64,000 bases of DNA. Origin: Streptomyces atroolivaceus (lineage in GTDB: Bacteria; Actinomycetota; Actinomycetes; Streptomycetales; Streptomycetaceae). The position numbers and the translations under genes were made by a program. Where the stretch lies: contig NZ_JNXG01000013.1 of assembly GCF_000717025.1 (NCBI RefSeq), positions 1 through 64,000 on the forward strand. The letters are read 5' to 3'. This document shows positions 24,965 through 34,281 of this stretch, piece by piece (positions within the stretch are counted from its first letter, which is position 1; each line of letters begins with the position of its first letter). The notes beneath the pieces were generated by a model. That model worked only from the letters and a program-made list of their open reading frames with translations. It did no database searches and had not been told where the DNA came from.

Positions 24965-26247
24965 GTGTTCCTGGCCCTGAGCCGCGCCGTGCGCGCGTCG
25001 CCGTACCGGCCGGTGATGAGCCATACGACGCTGCGGCGGATCCTTCCCGGATTCGCCGTCTCGTCGCTGGGCGACGGGATGGCCGTCGTGGCGGTGAGCT
25101 GGCTGGCGATCGAGCTGGCACCGGCGGCGGACCGCAGCGTCTGGGTCGCGTCGGCGGCAGCCGCGTACACCCTGTCCGGGGCCGCGGGCGCCCTCCTCCT
25201 GGGCCGCTTCCTGCGTCACCGCCGGCCGGCACTCCTGGCCGGGTGGGACGCGGCGTTACGGGCCGTCATGCTGGGCGCCATCCCCGTGCTGCATGCCTTC
25301 GACGCCCTGGGGATCAAGGGATACGTCGTGCTCCTCGCGCTCTCCTCCGTCCTCCACTCCTGGGGACAGGCGGGCATATACACGCTGATCGCCCGCGTCC
25401 TGCCGGCACGCGACCATCTGGCGGGGAACGCCGTGCTCTCGGGCGTGGGATCGGTCGCCACCGTGGCCGGTCCGCCGCTGGCCACGCTTCTCATCGTCCT
25501 CGGCGGCCCCGCGACGGTGCTCGCCGTCGACGCGGCGACCTTCCTGGTGCTCGCGGTCACCTTTCTGCTCCTCGTACCGGGGGAAGGCGTTCCGGAGCCG
25601 CAGGAGGAGCAGGCGTCCCGGGCCGCGGGCTTCTCCGTGATCAGGCAGACCCCCGCCCTGTCCGGCCTGCTCGCCCTGAGTTTCGCGTTCTTCTTCCTCT
25701 TCGGCCCCGTGTACGTGGCACTGCCCCTCCACGTCTCGGAGGGCCTGGGCGCCCCGGCGGGCGTGCTGGCGGCCTTCTACACCGCCTTCGGCGCGGGTGC
25801 CGTGCTGGGGTCGTTCCTCACGGGGTTCCTGAGCCGGTGGCGCATGTGGCCCACGACGCTCGGCATCGTCACCCTGTTCGGGCTGCTGATGCTGCCGTTG
25901 GGCCTGGGGGCGCCGACCACGGTGTCGGTCCCTGCTTCGGGCTCGCGGGACTGCTCTGGCCGCCCTACTCGACGCTGTCGACCACGCTCTTCCAGCGCTC
26001 CACCACCGGCGCGCTGCTGCCGCAGGCCCTGGCCGCGAGTTCCGCGGTCCGGGTGCTGTCGGTCCCTCTGGGCACCGCGCTCGGGGGGCCGCTGGTGGCC
26101 GCCCTCGGCGCGGTCGGGACCCTGCGCCTGTCGGGCGGAGCCATCGCGGCTCTCGGGCTGGCCGCCGCGGGATGCCTCGCGCTGCGGGCACGCGGCTTCG
26201 TGACGCCCCGTAAGGAGCCGACCGCGGAGGACCGCGCGCCCGTGTGA
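24965..26247 (+). pseudogene. MFS transporter interrupted by a frameshift
   Basis: Starts at GTG 24965 with a full AGGAGGT site. The first reading frame encodes about 320 residues of a 10-12-helix MFS exporter (GFAVSSLGDGMAVVAVSW opening, paired helices to about GLLMLPLGLGAPTT). Near 25925-25930 the hydrophobic sequence moves to the -1 frame, continuing GPCFGLAGLLWPPYST through several more helices to the stop at 26247. After the shift, the original frame is Arg/Ser/Pro-rich and not membrane-like. One missing base would explain this, from genuine mutation or sequencing error; the joined product would be about 427 residues. Codon 98 is TTA (25256-25258). Confidence 0.8.
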
Positions 26248-26340
26248 CAGCCGAGGAGCCACGCGCCCGGGCGGCGGCCCAGGAGCCGGCCGACGGGAAA
26301 TCCACGCGACACGACACCGTGGGGCGGACACCATACGGCC

Positions 26341-26574
26341 ATGCCGAAACCATCCGGATTCCAGTACGAACAGCACGGCGACGAGAGCGTCACCCTCACC
26401 CACCACGGCCGCTCCGCGGGCACCCTGCGGGGCGGCCGGGCGGCGAAGTTCCTGGCGGAGGTGACCTCGGGCGACGCCCAGCTCGTGATGGCGCGGTGGA
26501 CGGGCGCGTACAGGCACGGCAACGAGCGCACCGCCCGCGAGCACCCCCGCAACCGGGCCCGGGGCGGGCACTGA
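26341..26574 (+). CDS. Small conserved hypothetical protein
   Basis: 77 residues, very basic at the C-terminus (GNERTAREHPRNRARGGH). The body GFQYEQHGDESVTLTHHGRSAGTLRGGRAAKFLAEV reads as a compact alpha/beta protein and is, from memory, widespread in Streptomyces without known function. GC-ending codons support coding, although no strong ribosome binding site is seen. The ATG follows the MFS gene by 93 bases. Confidence 0.7.
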   Translation: MPKPSGFQYEQHGDESVTLTHHGRSAGTLRGGRAAKFLAEVTSGDAQLVMARWTGAYRHGNERTAREHPRNRARGGH

Positions 26575-26638
26575 GCCGTACGGAGCAAGGCCGCGAAGGT
26601 AAGGGAACGGCAAAGCCGGGTCGTTCGTTACCCCGTGC

Positions 26639-27847
26639 ATGACCGCAATGACCTCCGGCTCGAACATCCCTCTCTCCGCCGCCCGCGTGGCGGTGGACGT
26701 CGCCGCCCCCGTGCGGCTCGACGTCTCGGGCCTGCTGCTCACCGCCGACGGCAAGGTGCGCTCCGACGACGACTTCATCTTCTACAACCAGCCCTCGGGC
26801 CCCGGCGTGACCTATCGCTCGGGCGGCGGTTCCTCGCCCGACGCGATCGTGGTGGACACCGCGGCCGTCCCCCCGGGCATCGAGAAGATCGTGGTCACAG
26901 CGAGCCCCGACGCCGCCGGCCAGACCTTCCAGGGCGTCGAGCCCACCGCCACCGTGCGTAACGCGGACGACGGCAGCGCGCTCGCCACCTTCACCCCGCC
27001 GCAGCTGGGCAACGAGACGGCGCTGGTGGTCATCGAGATCTACCTGCGCAACGGCGCCTGGAAGGCCCGCGCGGTCGGCCAGGGCTACGCGAACGGGCTG
27101 GCCGGCATCGCCACGGACTTCGGTGTCTCGGTGGAGGAGCCCGCCGCGGCAGCGCCGCCCGCGCCCGTGGCACCGCCCGTCGCGCCGCAGGCAGCCGCAC
27201 CCGTGGACCCCCGGATCACCCCGCCGGCCCCCGCGGCACCGCCCGCTCCGCCCGCCCCCGCCGGCTCCGGCAAGATCAACCTCGACAAGGGCCGGGTCAG
27301 CCTCCAGAAGAACCAGACGGTGTCACTGGTCAAGGGCGGCAGGCCGCTGCTCTCGCAGGTCAAGATGGGGCTGGGCTGGGAGCCGGCGTTCCGCGGCAAG
27401 GACATCGACCTCGACGCCTCGGTGATCGCCTACGGCCCCAACCGCAATCACCTGGACAGCTGCTACTTCGGCAAGCTCTCCATCCTGAACGGCGCGATCA
27501 AGCACTCCGGCGACAACCTCACGGGCGAAGGCGCGGGCGACGACGAGGTGATCGTCGTGGACCTCGGCCGCATCCCGGCGGAGGCGACGGGCCTGGTCTT
27601 CACGGTCAACTCCTTCACCGGTCAGAAGTTCACCGAGGTCGCCAAGGCCTACTGCCGGCTGATCGACGCGGCCACGGGCGAGGAGCTGGTCCGCTTCGAC
27701 CTGACCGGCGCGGAGCCGCAGACCGGCGTGATGATGGCCAAGCTGATCAAGCAGTTCTCCGGCGAGTGGGAAATGACCGGAATGGGCGAGTTCGTCAAGT
27801 CGCGGACCGTCCGAGGCATGGTGAAGCCCGCCTCGAAGGCCCTGTAG
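26639..27847 (+). CDS. TerD family protein with two TerD-like domains
   Basis: 402 residues, cytoplasmic. Two TerD-like calcium-binding beta-sandwich domains (about 20-165 and 215-395) flank a linker rich in Ala and Pro (about 168-210). Conserved marks include DDDFIFYNQPSGPGV in the first and GKDIDLDASVIAYG plus DDEVIVVDLGRIP in the second. TerD proteins are tied to tellurite and other stress responses; the mechanism is not settled. ATG 26639 lacks a good ribosome binding site and ATG 26648 is an equal candidate. It stands alone, followed by a hairpin. Confidence 0.88.
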   Translation: MTAMTSGSNIPLSAARVAVDVAAPVRLDVSGLLLTADGKVRSDDDFIFYNQPSGPGVTYRSGGGSSPDAIVVDTAAVPPGIEKIVVTASPDAAGQTFQGVEPTATVRNADDGSALATFTPPQLGNETALVVIEIYLRNGAWKARAVGQGYANGLAGIATDFGVSVEEPAAAAPPAPVAPPVAPQAAAPVDPRITPPAPAAPPAPPAPAGSGKINLDKGRVSLQKNQTVSLVKGGRPLLSQVKMGLGWEPAFRGKDIDLDASVIAYGPNRNHLDSCYFGKLSILNGAIKHSGDNLTGEGAGDDEVIVVDLGRIPAEATGLVFTVNSFTGQKFTEVAKAYCRLIDAATGEELVRFDLTGAEPQTGVMMAKLIKQFSGEWEMTGMGEFVKSRTVRGMVKPASKAL

Positions 27848-27860
27848 CGCCGCCACCCGC

Positions 27861-27881
27861 CCCCGGAAACGGCTTCCGGGG
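27861..27881 (+). terminator. Hairpin terminator after TerD gene
   Basis: An 8-bp perfect stem CCCCGGAA/TTCCGGGG with a 5-base loop, 13 bases after the stop codon. Confidence 0.7.
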
Positions 27882-27960
27882 CACCCGACGGGGTTTCCCC
27901 CTCAGGTGCCCCGGGTCCGGAGTGTCTCCGGTGGGACGCTGTGCGTGCTCGTCCGCTCTC

Positions 27961-28191
27961 TCAGAGCTTGGTCAGCTTGGAATACGGGCTCAGGATCCTC
28001 CCCTGTCGCCCCGAGAAGTCGATGAGCACTGCGTCGTTGTCGCCCTCGACAGCAAGGACTCGGCCGAGTCCGAACTGGTCGTGCGACACCCTGTCGCCCA
28101 CATCGAAGCATTCGACCGGTGGGGCCGCCTGGGCCGGGCGGTTGAAGGGACTGGAAGGCAGGTGACGCCGGGAACCGGCTGACTGTTTCAT
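27961..28191 (-). CDS. Small protein with Tudor/SH3-like C-terminal fold
   Basis: 76 residues. After a Ser/Pro-rich start, residues 28-76 (ECFDVGDRVSHDQFGLGRVL and onward) resemble the C-terminal Tudor-like domain of UvrD/PcrA helicases, which touches RNA polymerase. As a stand-alone domain its role is unknown; a protein or nucleic-acid adaptor is plausible. Codon bias supports this strand. The start at ATG 28191 is uncertain because most of the N-terminal 25 residues could be non-coding. Confidence 0.6.
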   Translation of the reverse strand: MKQSAGSRRHLPSSPFNRPAQAAPPVECFDVGDRVSHDQFGLGRVLAVEGDNDAVLIDFSGRQGRILSPYSKLTKL

Positions 28192-28528
28192 TACGGTCGA
28201 GTATGCGCCCTGTAAGCGCCCGACGCCATGCCCGACCGCTCCGGAGCGGGCAGTAGTGCCGGATTCGTAATCAGCGGTTCCAGGGCCGGCCCGCGCTCCT
28301 GCCCGCTTCCGGCAAGGGCTCCGAGCGGAACGCGGCGTCGGAAAGACCCCCGAAGGTGTGGCGGTTCTCGCTTCCCGACGGCCCGCGCCCCGCCCGGTTC
28401 GGCCTCCCGCCGGTGACGATCAGCACCCGTACGGGCGCGCGGTGCTCGCACACCGACGCGAGGTGGCCGGCGCCGCCCGGAACGGCCGCGCGGCACGCGA
28501 AGAGGGTCGCGCACCGCACATCCGGGTG
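28192..28528. other. Intergenic region without a supported gene
   Basis: A 337-bp GC-rich gap between the small Tudor-like gene and the PhoX gene, whose stop is at 28529. Frames are open on both strands but their proteins are Arg/Pro/Gly-rich with no motif and no ribosome binding site. No clear terminator was found. Confidence 0.4.
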
Positions 28529-30004
28529 TCAGTGCTTGTTCGGCTGGCGCTTCCACGGCCCGGTGATGGCGAGCATGATGCCGGGGTTCTGGATGTTGGC
28601 GAACAGCGTCCTGCCGTCCGGGGAGAAGGTGACCCCGGCGATCTCGCTGTAGGAGGGGTCGTCCTCCGTGCCGGCGTTGAGGTCGTTGCGCGCGATCGGA
28701 TAGGTGCGTCCGCTGTCGGTCGCCCCGAAGAGGTGCTGGATCCCTTCGCCGTCCTCGGAGATGACGATGCCGCCGTAGGGCGACACCGTGATGTTGTCCG
28801 GGCCGTCGAAGGCACCGTCCGCCGACGGGTCGGCGTTGACGCCGAGCAGCACCTTCAGGGTCACGGTGCGGCGCTTGGGGTCGTAGAACCAGACCTGGCC
28901 GTCGTGCGCGGCCCCCGGGCTCTCGCCACGGGCGTACGAGGAGACGAAGTAGGCGCCGCCGTCACCCCACCACATGCCCTCGAGCTTGCGGGCGCGGGTG
29001 ACCTCACTGTCGGTGAACTGCTTGCGCACGGAGACGGTCCTCGCGTCGCGGTCGGGTACGTCGACCCAGTCCACGCCGTAGACGGTGCCGATCTCCGTCG
29101 CGCGGGACAGGTCGTCCACGAACGCGCCCTTCTTGTCGAAGCACCTGGTGGCCTGGAGGACACCGGCGTCATCGGCGAGGGTGCGCAGCTTGCCGCGGCC
29201 GTGCTCGAAGCCGCGCGGCGGGACCCAGCGGTAGAGCAGGCCGTTGGGGCCGGACGCGTCCTCGGTGAGGTAGGCGTGTCCCCGCTTCGGGTCGATGACG
29301 ACGGCTTCGTGGGCGAAGCGGCCGAAGGCCTTGACGGGGCGGGGGTCGCGGTTGGCGCGCTTGTCGTAGGGGTCGACCTCGAAGACGTAGCCGTGGTCCT
29401 TGAGGAGGCCGTTCTTGCCGGCCCTGTCCTCGGTCTCCTCGCAGGTGAGCCAGGTGCCCCACTCCGTGCTGCCGCCGGCGCAGTTCGTCGACGTACCGGC
29501 GATCCCGACCCACTCGGCGGTGCGGCCGTCGCGGCGGGTCTCCACGACGGTGCAGCCGCCGGCCGCGACCGGGTCGTAGACGAGGCCCTCGGTGAGCGGC
29601 ACGGGGTACTTCCAGCCGGCCCGGGTGCCGCTCAGCTCGTGGTTGTTGACCAGGAGGGTGACACCGCGGGGGCCTTCGAAAGCGGCCGTGCCGTCGTGGT
29701 TGGAGGGGGTGAACTCGCCGCTCTCCAGCTTGGTGACGCCGCTGTGCGTGAGGATCCGGTACGAGAACCCGGCGGGCAGAGCGAGGACACCCTTCGGGTC
29801 GTCGATCAGCGGGCCGTAGCCCAGCTCCTTGCCGTGCCCGTGGCCCTTGCCGTCGTCATCGTGCCCGCCTCCGTGCCCGTGCCGCGCGTCGTCGGCGGCC
29901 AGCGCGCCGGGGGCGGTCGCCAGCGCCCCGACGGCGCCGGTGAGGGCGATGCCCGCGCCGGTGAGCGCGGACGATCTGGTGAATTCCCTGCGGGTGAAGG
30001 ACAT
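28529..30004 (-). CDS. phoX: PhoX-type alkaline phosphatase (DUF839), Tat-exported
   Basis: 491 residues. Extracellular calcium/iron-dependent phosphatase releasing phosphate from organic esters. The N-terminus MSFTRREFTRSSALTG is a classic twin-arginine signal, consistent with export after cofactor loading. A His/Gly/Asp-rich stretch (about 40-60) precedes the beta-propeller. Probable metal ligands are in NCAGGSTEWGTWLTCEETED, FGRFAHEAVVIDP and VISEDGEGIQHLFG. ATG 30004 has CAGGAG upstream. A PHO-box-like sequence lies at 30061-30079, so induction by phosphate starvation through PhoP is likely. Confidence 0.88.
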   Translation of the reverse strand: MSFTRREFTRSSALTGAGIALTGAVGALATAPGALAADDARHGHGGGHDDDGKGHGHGKELGYGPLIDDPKGVLALPAGFSYRILTHSGVTKLESGEFTPSNHDGTAAFEGPRGVTLLVNNHELSGTRAGWKYPVPLTEGLVYDPVAAGGCTVVETRRDGRTAEWVGIAGTSTNCAGGSTEWGTWLTCEETEDRAGKNGLLKDHGYVFEVDPYDKRANRDPRPVKAFGRFAHEAVVIDPKRGHAYLTEDASGPNGLLYRWVPPRGFEHGRGKLRTLADDAGVLQATRCFDKKGAFVDDLSRATEIGTVYGVDWVDVPDRDARTVSVRKQFTDSEVTRARKLEGMWWGDGGAYFVSSYARGESPGAAHDGQVWFYDPKRRTVTLKVLLGVNADPSADGAFDGPDNITVSPYGGIVISEDGEGIQHLFGATDSGRTYPIARNDLNAGTEDDPSYSEIAGVTFSPDGRTLFANIQNPGIMLAITGPWKRQPNKH

Positions 30005-30060
30005 GGCGGACTCCTGGTGCAACATGACCGAGTGGTTGGCGCGATCACGTTCTCTCTCCC

Positions 30061-30079
30061 GCACCAACTCCAGCTGAAC
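30061..30079 (-). promoter_or_regulatory. PHO-box-like sequence upstream of phoX
   Basis: On the minus strand GTTCAGCTGGA GTTGGTGC forms two 11-base-spaced units; the first matches the PhoP direct-repeat unit GTTCAYYYRG at nearly all positions, the second only partly. It is 57 bases before the phoX start. Confidence 0.4.
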
Positions 30080-30180
30080 GCCACCCGGCGCCCCGGGGGC
30101 CTGTACCTCAACCCACTCCCCGTATCAGGTGAAACCCGCCCACACATCCACCCGGAACCAGCCACGCCCGGCCGGAAAAC

Positions 30181-30208
30181 GCCGCATCCGGCGCGGGCCG
30201 GACGCGGC
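30181..30208 (-). terminator. Hairpin terminator after phytase-like gene
   Basis: Twelve-base arms 30181-30192 and 30197-30208 pair with one mismatch around a 4-base loop, 46 bases beyond the stop of the gene at 30254-32572. Confidence 0.6.
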
Positions 30209-30253
30209 GGGGCCGCTTCCACGGAGCGGTGGAGGCGGCCGTCTCCAGGGTGG

Positions 30254-32572
30254 TCAGTCGCGGCCGAGGACCTTGCGGGCGGTCCCGAGGTCGAGGAGGA
30301 CCGTCTCACCGGTGGAGTCGTCCAGGCCGTCGTTGTCCGTGACGGCGTAGACGTGGCCGTTGCCGGCCACGGTGAGGCCTTCCAGCTTCTCCTGCGTCCA
30401 GCCCTTCGTGGCCCGCAGCTCCGGCAGCACGTCGTGGGCGAGGGTCTTCGGCAGGACGGTGAGCGCGCCCCCGGGCGAAGCGCCCTTCGGCAGGTCGACC
30501 GTGTAGATCCGCTTGACCCTGGCGGCCGGGCCGTTCAGCTTGTCGCGTTCGATGACGGCGAGCCTGTCGCCGACCACCGTGATCTCGGACAGGCCGATCC
30601 AGTCGCCGGCCGTGGCGGTGGTGCCGAGCCGGTAGCCGTACCAGCTCCAGGTGCCCGCCCTGACGTCGTAGCGGCCGAGCCGGACCACGCCGGCCGGGTC
30701 GGCGGCGGCCCGGCGCTGGAGGGTCGCCCATACGATCTCGCGGCCCCGGCGGTCCGTGGTGGCGGTGACACCTTCGAAGCCCTGCGGGCCGAGGCCGGCG
30801 GCGACGTCGGACGGGACCGGGACGACCTGCTGGGTGACGCCGTGGCGGTCCAGGCGCACCAGCTGGTTGCCTGGGCCCGTTCCGCCCTCGACGGCCAGCC
30901 AGAAGCCGCCCTGCGGGCGTGCGTGGATGCCCTCGGCGTCGTAACCGACGGGCTCGCCGGCCGCGTCCCTGACGGTCAGCTCGCGCCTGATGACGGCGGG
31001 CTCGCGGGCCGCGTCCACCGTGAGGATGCGGGTGGTGGAGTACGCGGCGTCGGTGACGGTGTACAGCTCGTCGGCGCGCCCCGGCACGGCCGACAGGGCA
31101 CCGAGCGCGCCCCAGCCGATGGGGGCGCCCGCGGAGTCTGCGCCGGAGACGAGCGAGGGGTGGGCGGGCGCGCCCTTCCCGAGACGGAAGAGGCTCACCG
31201 AGGCGCGCACACCCGCCTCCGCGTCGTCCTCCTCGCTGGAGACCGCGAGCAGTCCGCGGGAGGGAATCGGCAGCAGCCCCTCGGGGCCGTTGGTGGCCGG
31301 CAGCACCTGCTCGAAGACCGGACGGGTGGGCTTGCTGACGTCGTAGACGGCAACGAAGTTGCTGCGCTCGGAGCCGACGAAGGCGTAGCGCACACCGTCG
31401 TACGTGGCGACCGCCAGCCCCTCGGGCTCGGTGCCCTTGTTCTCGGAGCGGTCGTCGTTCAGCAGGCCGTGGCGCGCCGCCGTGTGCTCGAAGGTGTTGC
31501 CTGCGTCCCAGGCCACCTTGCCGGTGCGGCTGTCGAAGACGGTCCAGCCACGGGTGCCGCCCTTCCAGTCGCCCTCGTTGGCGGTGGCCAGGTAGCGGTC
31601 GTCGATCCAGCCGAGTGCGTCGGGCTCGCGGGGCACGTCGCTGAGGGACCCGGTCTGGTCGATGACACCGTCCTCGACGGTGTCGATGCCCTCGACGGAG
31701 GCCGTGCCGGCGGTGAACGCCTTGGTGAGACGCCCCGACGCGAGGTCGATCATGACGACGCCGTTGTTCTCCTGAAGGGTCACGGCGAGCTGGCCCCGGC
31801 TGTTGACGGACACGTACTCCGGCTCCGGGTCGGTGGGCTCGGTGATCCCGGCGGCCACCAGTGCGGGCAGCGCGGAACCGTCCTCCCGGGTCAGCGGCAC
31901 CGCGCGCGTGGTCCACCGGGCGGGCGAGGCCTCCTCGAGGTCGACGATCTGCACGAATCCGGCGGGAGCCTGCGGGAGGTCGCCCTCCTCGCCGCCCGCC
32001 GGGGTGGCCTCCTCGTCGCGCTCGTTCTCGATGGCGACGGCGGCGTACCGCTGGTCCTTGCTGATCGCGACCGAGTCCGGCTGGCCGCCCAGGTCGTGGC
32101 TGGCCACCCGCTCGCGGGTACGCAGCGAGATGACGTCGAGGCGGCCGGACGGCCGGGAGTGGCTCGCGCTGGTGTTCACGACGACCAGCACGTACCGGCC
32201 GACGACCGACACCGAGGTCGGCTCGTCCTCGGCGTCGCCCAGTTCGGCCAGGGAGAGCGTGCCGAGCCCCTGGGGCCGGCCGGCGTCGCTGATGTCGAGG
32301 AAGCCGATCCGCCTGGCGGCGGCGTCGGTGTAGACGAGGGTGCGGCCGTCCTCGCTGGTCGCGGAGATCTCGGCGACCGTCTGCGCCGCGGCGTCCTCGC
32401 CGGCCGGCCGGTTCTGGAACACCGGGTAGGTGGCGGTGCGTTCGAAGGCCACCGGCTTCGGTCCGCGGTCGCCGCCGTGCGGCTGGCCCGCGTTCGCCGC
32501 ACCTGCGCCCGCCAGGGTGCCCGCGGTCACGGCCAGGACCGCGAGCGCGGCACAGGTTCTCTTCGGGAGCAT
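30254..32572 (-). CDS. Secreted esterase-like phytase-domain protein
   Basis: 772 residues with a Sec signal ending near ANA (about residue 26). The first 430 residues form a beta-propeller like those of choice-of-anchor/SMP-30-like extracellular proteins (repeats such as VAISKDQRYAAVAIE and PEGLAVATYDGVRYAFV). The C-terminal 330 residues fit the esterase-like activity of phytase domain: ELYTVTDAAYS, YDAEGIHARPQGGFWLAVEG, QGFEGVTA and KLEGLTVAGNGHVYAVTDNDG. Probably a secreted phosphodiesterase/phytase-like enzyme for phosphorus scavenging alongside PhoX. GGAGG stands before ATG 32572. Confidence 0.85.
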   Translation of the reverse strand: MLPKRTCAALAVLAVTAGTLAGAGAANAGQPHGGDRGPKPVAFERTATYPVFQNRPAGEDAAAQTVAEISATSEDGRTLVYTDAAARRIGFLDISDAGRPQGLGTLSLAELGDAEDEPTSVSVVGRYVLVVVNTSASHSRPSGRLDVISLRTRERVASHDLGGQPDSVAISKDQRYAAVAIENERDEEATPAGGEEGDLPQAPAGFVQIVDLEEASPARWTTRAVPLTREDGSALPALVAAGITEPTDPEPEYVSVNSRGQLAVTLQENNGVVMIDLASGRLTKAFTAGTASVEGIDTVEDGVIDQTGSLSDVPREPDALGWIDDRYLATANEGDWKGGTRGWTVFDSRTGKVAWDAGNTFEHTAARHGLLNDDRSENKGTEPEGLAVATYDGVRYAFVGSERSNFVAVYDVSKPTRPVFEQVLPATNGPEGLLPIPSRGLLAVSSEEDDAEAGVRASVSLFRLGKGAPAHPSLVSGADSAGAPIGWGALGALSAVPGRADELYTVTDAAYSTTRILTVDAAREPAVIRRELTVRDAAGEPVGYDAEGIHARPQGGFWLAVEGGTGPGNQLVRLDRHGVTQQVVPVPSDVAAGLGPQGFEGVTATTDRRGREIVWATLQRRAAADPAGVVRLGRYDVRAGTWSWYGYRLGTTATAGDWIGLSEITVVGDRLAVIERDKLNGPAARVKRIYTVDLPKGASPGGALTVLPKTLAHDVLPELRATKGWTQEKLEGLTVAGNGHVYAVTDNDGLDDSTGETVLLDLGTARKVLGRD

Positions 32573-32637
32573 CGTTCCTCCGGATCGGTTCAGTGAGGAA
32601 CCGGATGCTCGCAGCCGTGGACCATGGCCGATGGGCG

Positions 32638-32648
32638 CCCCGGTGAAC
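32638..32648 (-). promoter_or_regulatory. PHO-box half-site
   Basis: The minus strand reads GTTCACCGGGG, a full match to the PhoP direct-repeat unit, with a weaker unit CTTCGCCGTCC immediately before it. It is 66 bases upstream of the phytase-like gene. Confidence 0.4.
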
Positions 32649-32726
32649 GGACGGCGAAGAGCAGGAACACCGCCGGAGACCGACGGGGCCACGGCAGCCC
32701 CTCTGCCGTGACCCCGTGCCCGCGTC

Positions 32727-34199
32727 TCAGCCCTTCTGCCGCGACCGCGCCTTGTACGCCGCCTTGCGGGCGGCCTTCGCGGCGCCACGGTCACCGTGGA
32801 GGCGGCTCATCGCCTCCAGGACCTCGGCGGTCGCGGGGTGTTCCACCCGCCAGGCCTCGTCGAAGAAACCACTGTGCTGCCCGGTGAGCCCCTCGACCAG
32901 CTCCTGGAGCTCGTCCAGGTCGCCGTCGGCGTCCAGTTGGGCGGCGATGGTGTCCACGGCGAGCCAGAAGATCATCGCTTCCGGAGGCGCCGGCACGTCC
33001 GCCGCGCCGCGCTCCGCGAGCCAGACCCGCGCCAGCCCTCCGAGCTCCGGGTCGCCGAGCACCGCCCGCACCGCGGGCTCGGCCTCCGGACCGACCAGGG
33101 CGAGGGCCTGCTGGCAGTGGAGCCTGCGCAGCGGTGCGCGCCGGTCGGCGCCCCGCGCCGCGCCGAGGAGTTCCGCCGCGGCGGCCACCGCCCCCTCCGC
33201 CCCGCGCCTGCCGAGCCAGAGACCGACCTCGGTGCGCGCGGCCTCCTCGGGGTAGTACGCGATCCCGTCGAGGAGTGCGTCGGCCCCCTTGTCGGCGAGG
33301 TCACCGACGGCCGGCGCGTCCACACCGGCCTCCAGCATCCGCTCCCGGATGCCGTAGAGCCCGAGCGGGGTCAGCTTCACCATGCCGTAGCGGGTGACGT
33401 CCTCGTCGTCGGCGGGCGGTGTCGCCTCCTCGCCCTCCTCGGTCAGCAACGTCTCGTCCACGGGCCGGTATTCGACGATCCCGATGGGTTCGAGGACCCG
33501 GAACTGGTCGTCCAGCCGCATCATGGCCTCGGACACCTGTTCCAGGACGTCGTCGGTGGGCTCCCCCATGTCCTCGGGCACCACCATCGACGCGGCGAGG
33601 GCGGGCAGCGGCACGGGGGCGTCGGCGGGGCCGGCCTCGGCGAGGGTCAGCAGGTACAGGTTGCCGAGCACTCCGTCGAGGAATTCGGCCTCCTCCTCCG
33701 GATCCCAGTCCAGGGCGTCGAAGTCGACGCTGCCGTCCTCGCCGATGAGGTCGGCGAAGTCGTCGAAGGCCGGGGCGGTGGCGTCCGCGTGCACGGCCTC
33801 CAGGCCGTCGAGCCAGATCGCGAGGACGTCCTGCGGGGAGCCGGAGGTCAGCAGGGCCAGGTTCTCGCCGGCCGTGACGGTGCCCTCCGCGTCGCCGCCC
33901 GCGGCTTCATCGGCGTCCTGCGGGTCCTCGACGTCGACGAGCCCTGTGTCGACGGCGAGACGCCATGCCTCGCTGGCGTACGCCGCGGCGTCCTCGTCGT
34001 CACCGAGCCCGAGGTGCCGGGCGGCGTCGGGCAGCTGCGCGTCGACGAGCTCGCCACCGGCGCCGACGCGGGTGGCGGGGCCCGCCCAGCGGGCCAGTCG
34101 GACAGCGCGGGCGAGCAGCGGAGCGGCCAGCGCGTCCCGTGCCAGCTCGGCCTCGGTGTGCAGCCGCACCGGCGGCAGGGAGGGGCGCTCTGCGGACAT
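32727..34199 (-). CDS. Unknown acidic actinobacterial protein
   Basis: 490 residues, soluble, rich in Asp, Glu, Ala and Leu, with a basic tail (AAKAARKAAYKARSRQKG). No catalytic motif was recognised. Helical segments in the second half (about 330-470) look like HEAT-type or ARM-type pairs, and a possible winged-helix stretch occurs around TRYGMVKLTPLGLYGIRERM. ATG 34199 has GGAGA upstream. It stands between the phytase-like gene and the ABM monooxygenase gene on the same strand but with long gaps, so it is likely its own transcription unit. Confidence 0.75.
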   Translation of the reverse strand: MSAERPSLPPVRLHTEAELARDALAAPLLARAVRLARWAGPATRVGAGGELVDAQLPDAARHLGLGDDEDAAAYASEAWRLAVDTGLVDVEDPQDADEAAGGDAEGTVTAGENLALLTSGSPQDVLAIWLDGLEAVHADATAPAFDDFADLIGEDGSVDFDALDWDPEEEAEFLDGVLGNLYLLTLAEAGPADAPVPLPALAASMVVPEDMGEPTDDVLEQVSEAMMRLDDQFRVLEPIGIVEYRPVDETLLTEEGEEATPPADDEDVTRYGMVKLTPLGLYGIRERMLEAGVDAPAVGDLADKGADALLDGIAYYPEEAARTEVGLWLGRRGAEGAVAAAAELLGAARGADRRAPLRRLHCQQALALVGPEAEPAVRAVLGDPELGGLARVWLAERGAADVPAPPEAMIFWLAVDTIAAQLDADGDLDELQELVEGLTGQHSGFFDEAWRVEHPATAEVLEAMSRLHGDRGAAKAARKAAYKARSRQKG

Positions 34200-34281
34200 C
34201 AGGGGGGTCTCCTCGGGGCGTGCGCGGGCTCTGTGCAAGGGGCCGGCCCGGTGCGTACGGGGCCTTGGCCGCGGCTCCAGC

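Noticed and set aside
25921..25932. Programmed frameshift in the MFS gene
   Set aside because: No slippery heptamer or downstream structure is evident; mutation or sequence error is simpler.
28358..32596. Very long open frame (1412 codons) on the + strand
   Set aside because: It lies antisense to PhoX and the phytase-domain gene, whose motifs, signal peptides and ribosome binding sites are clear. High GC makes long antisense frames common.
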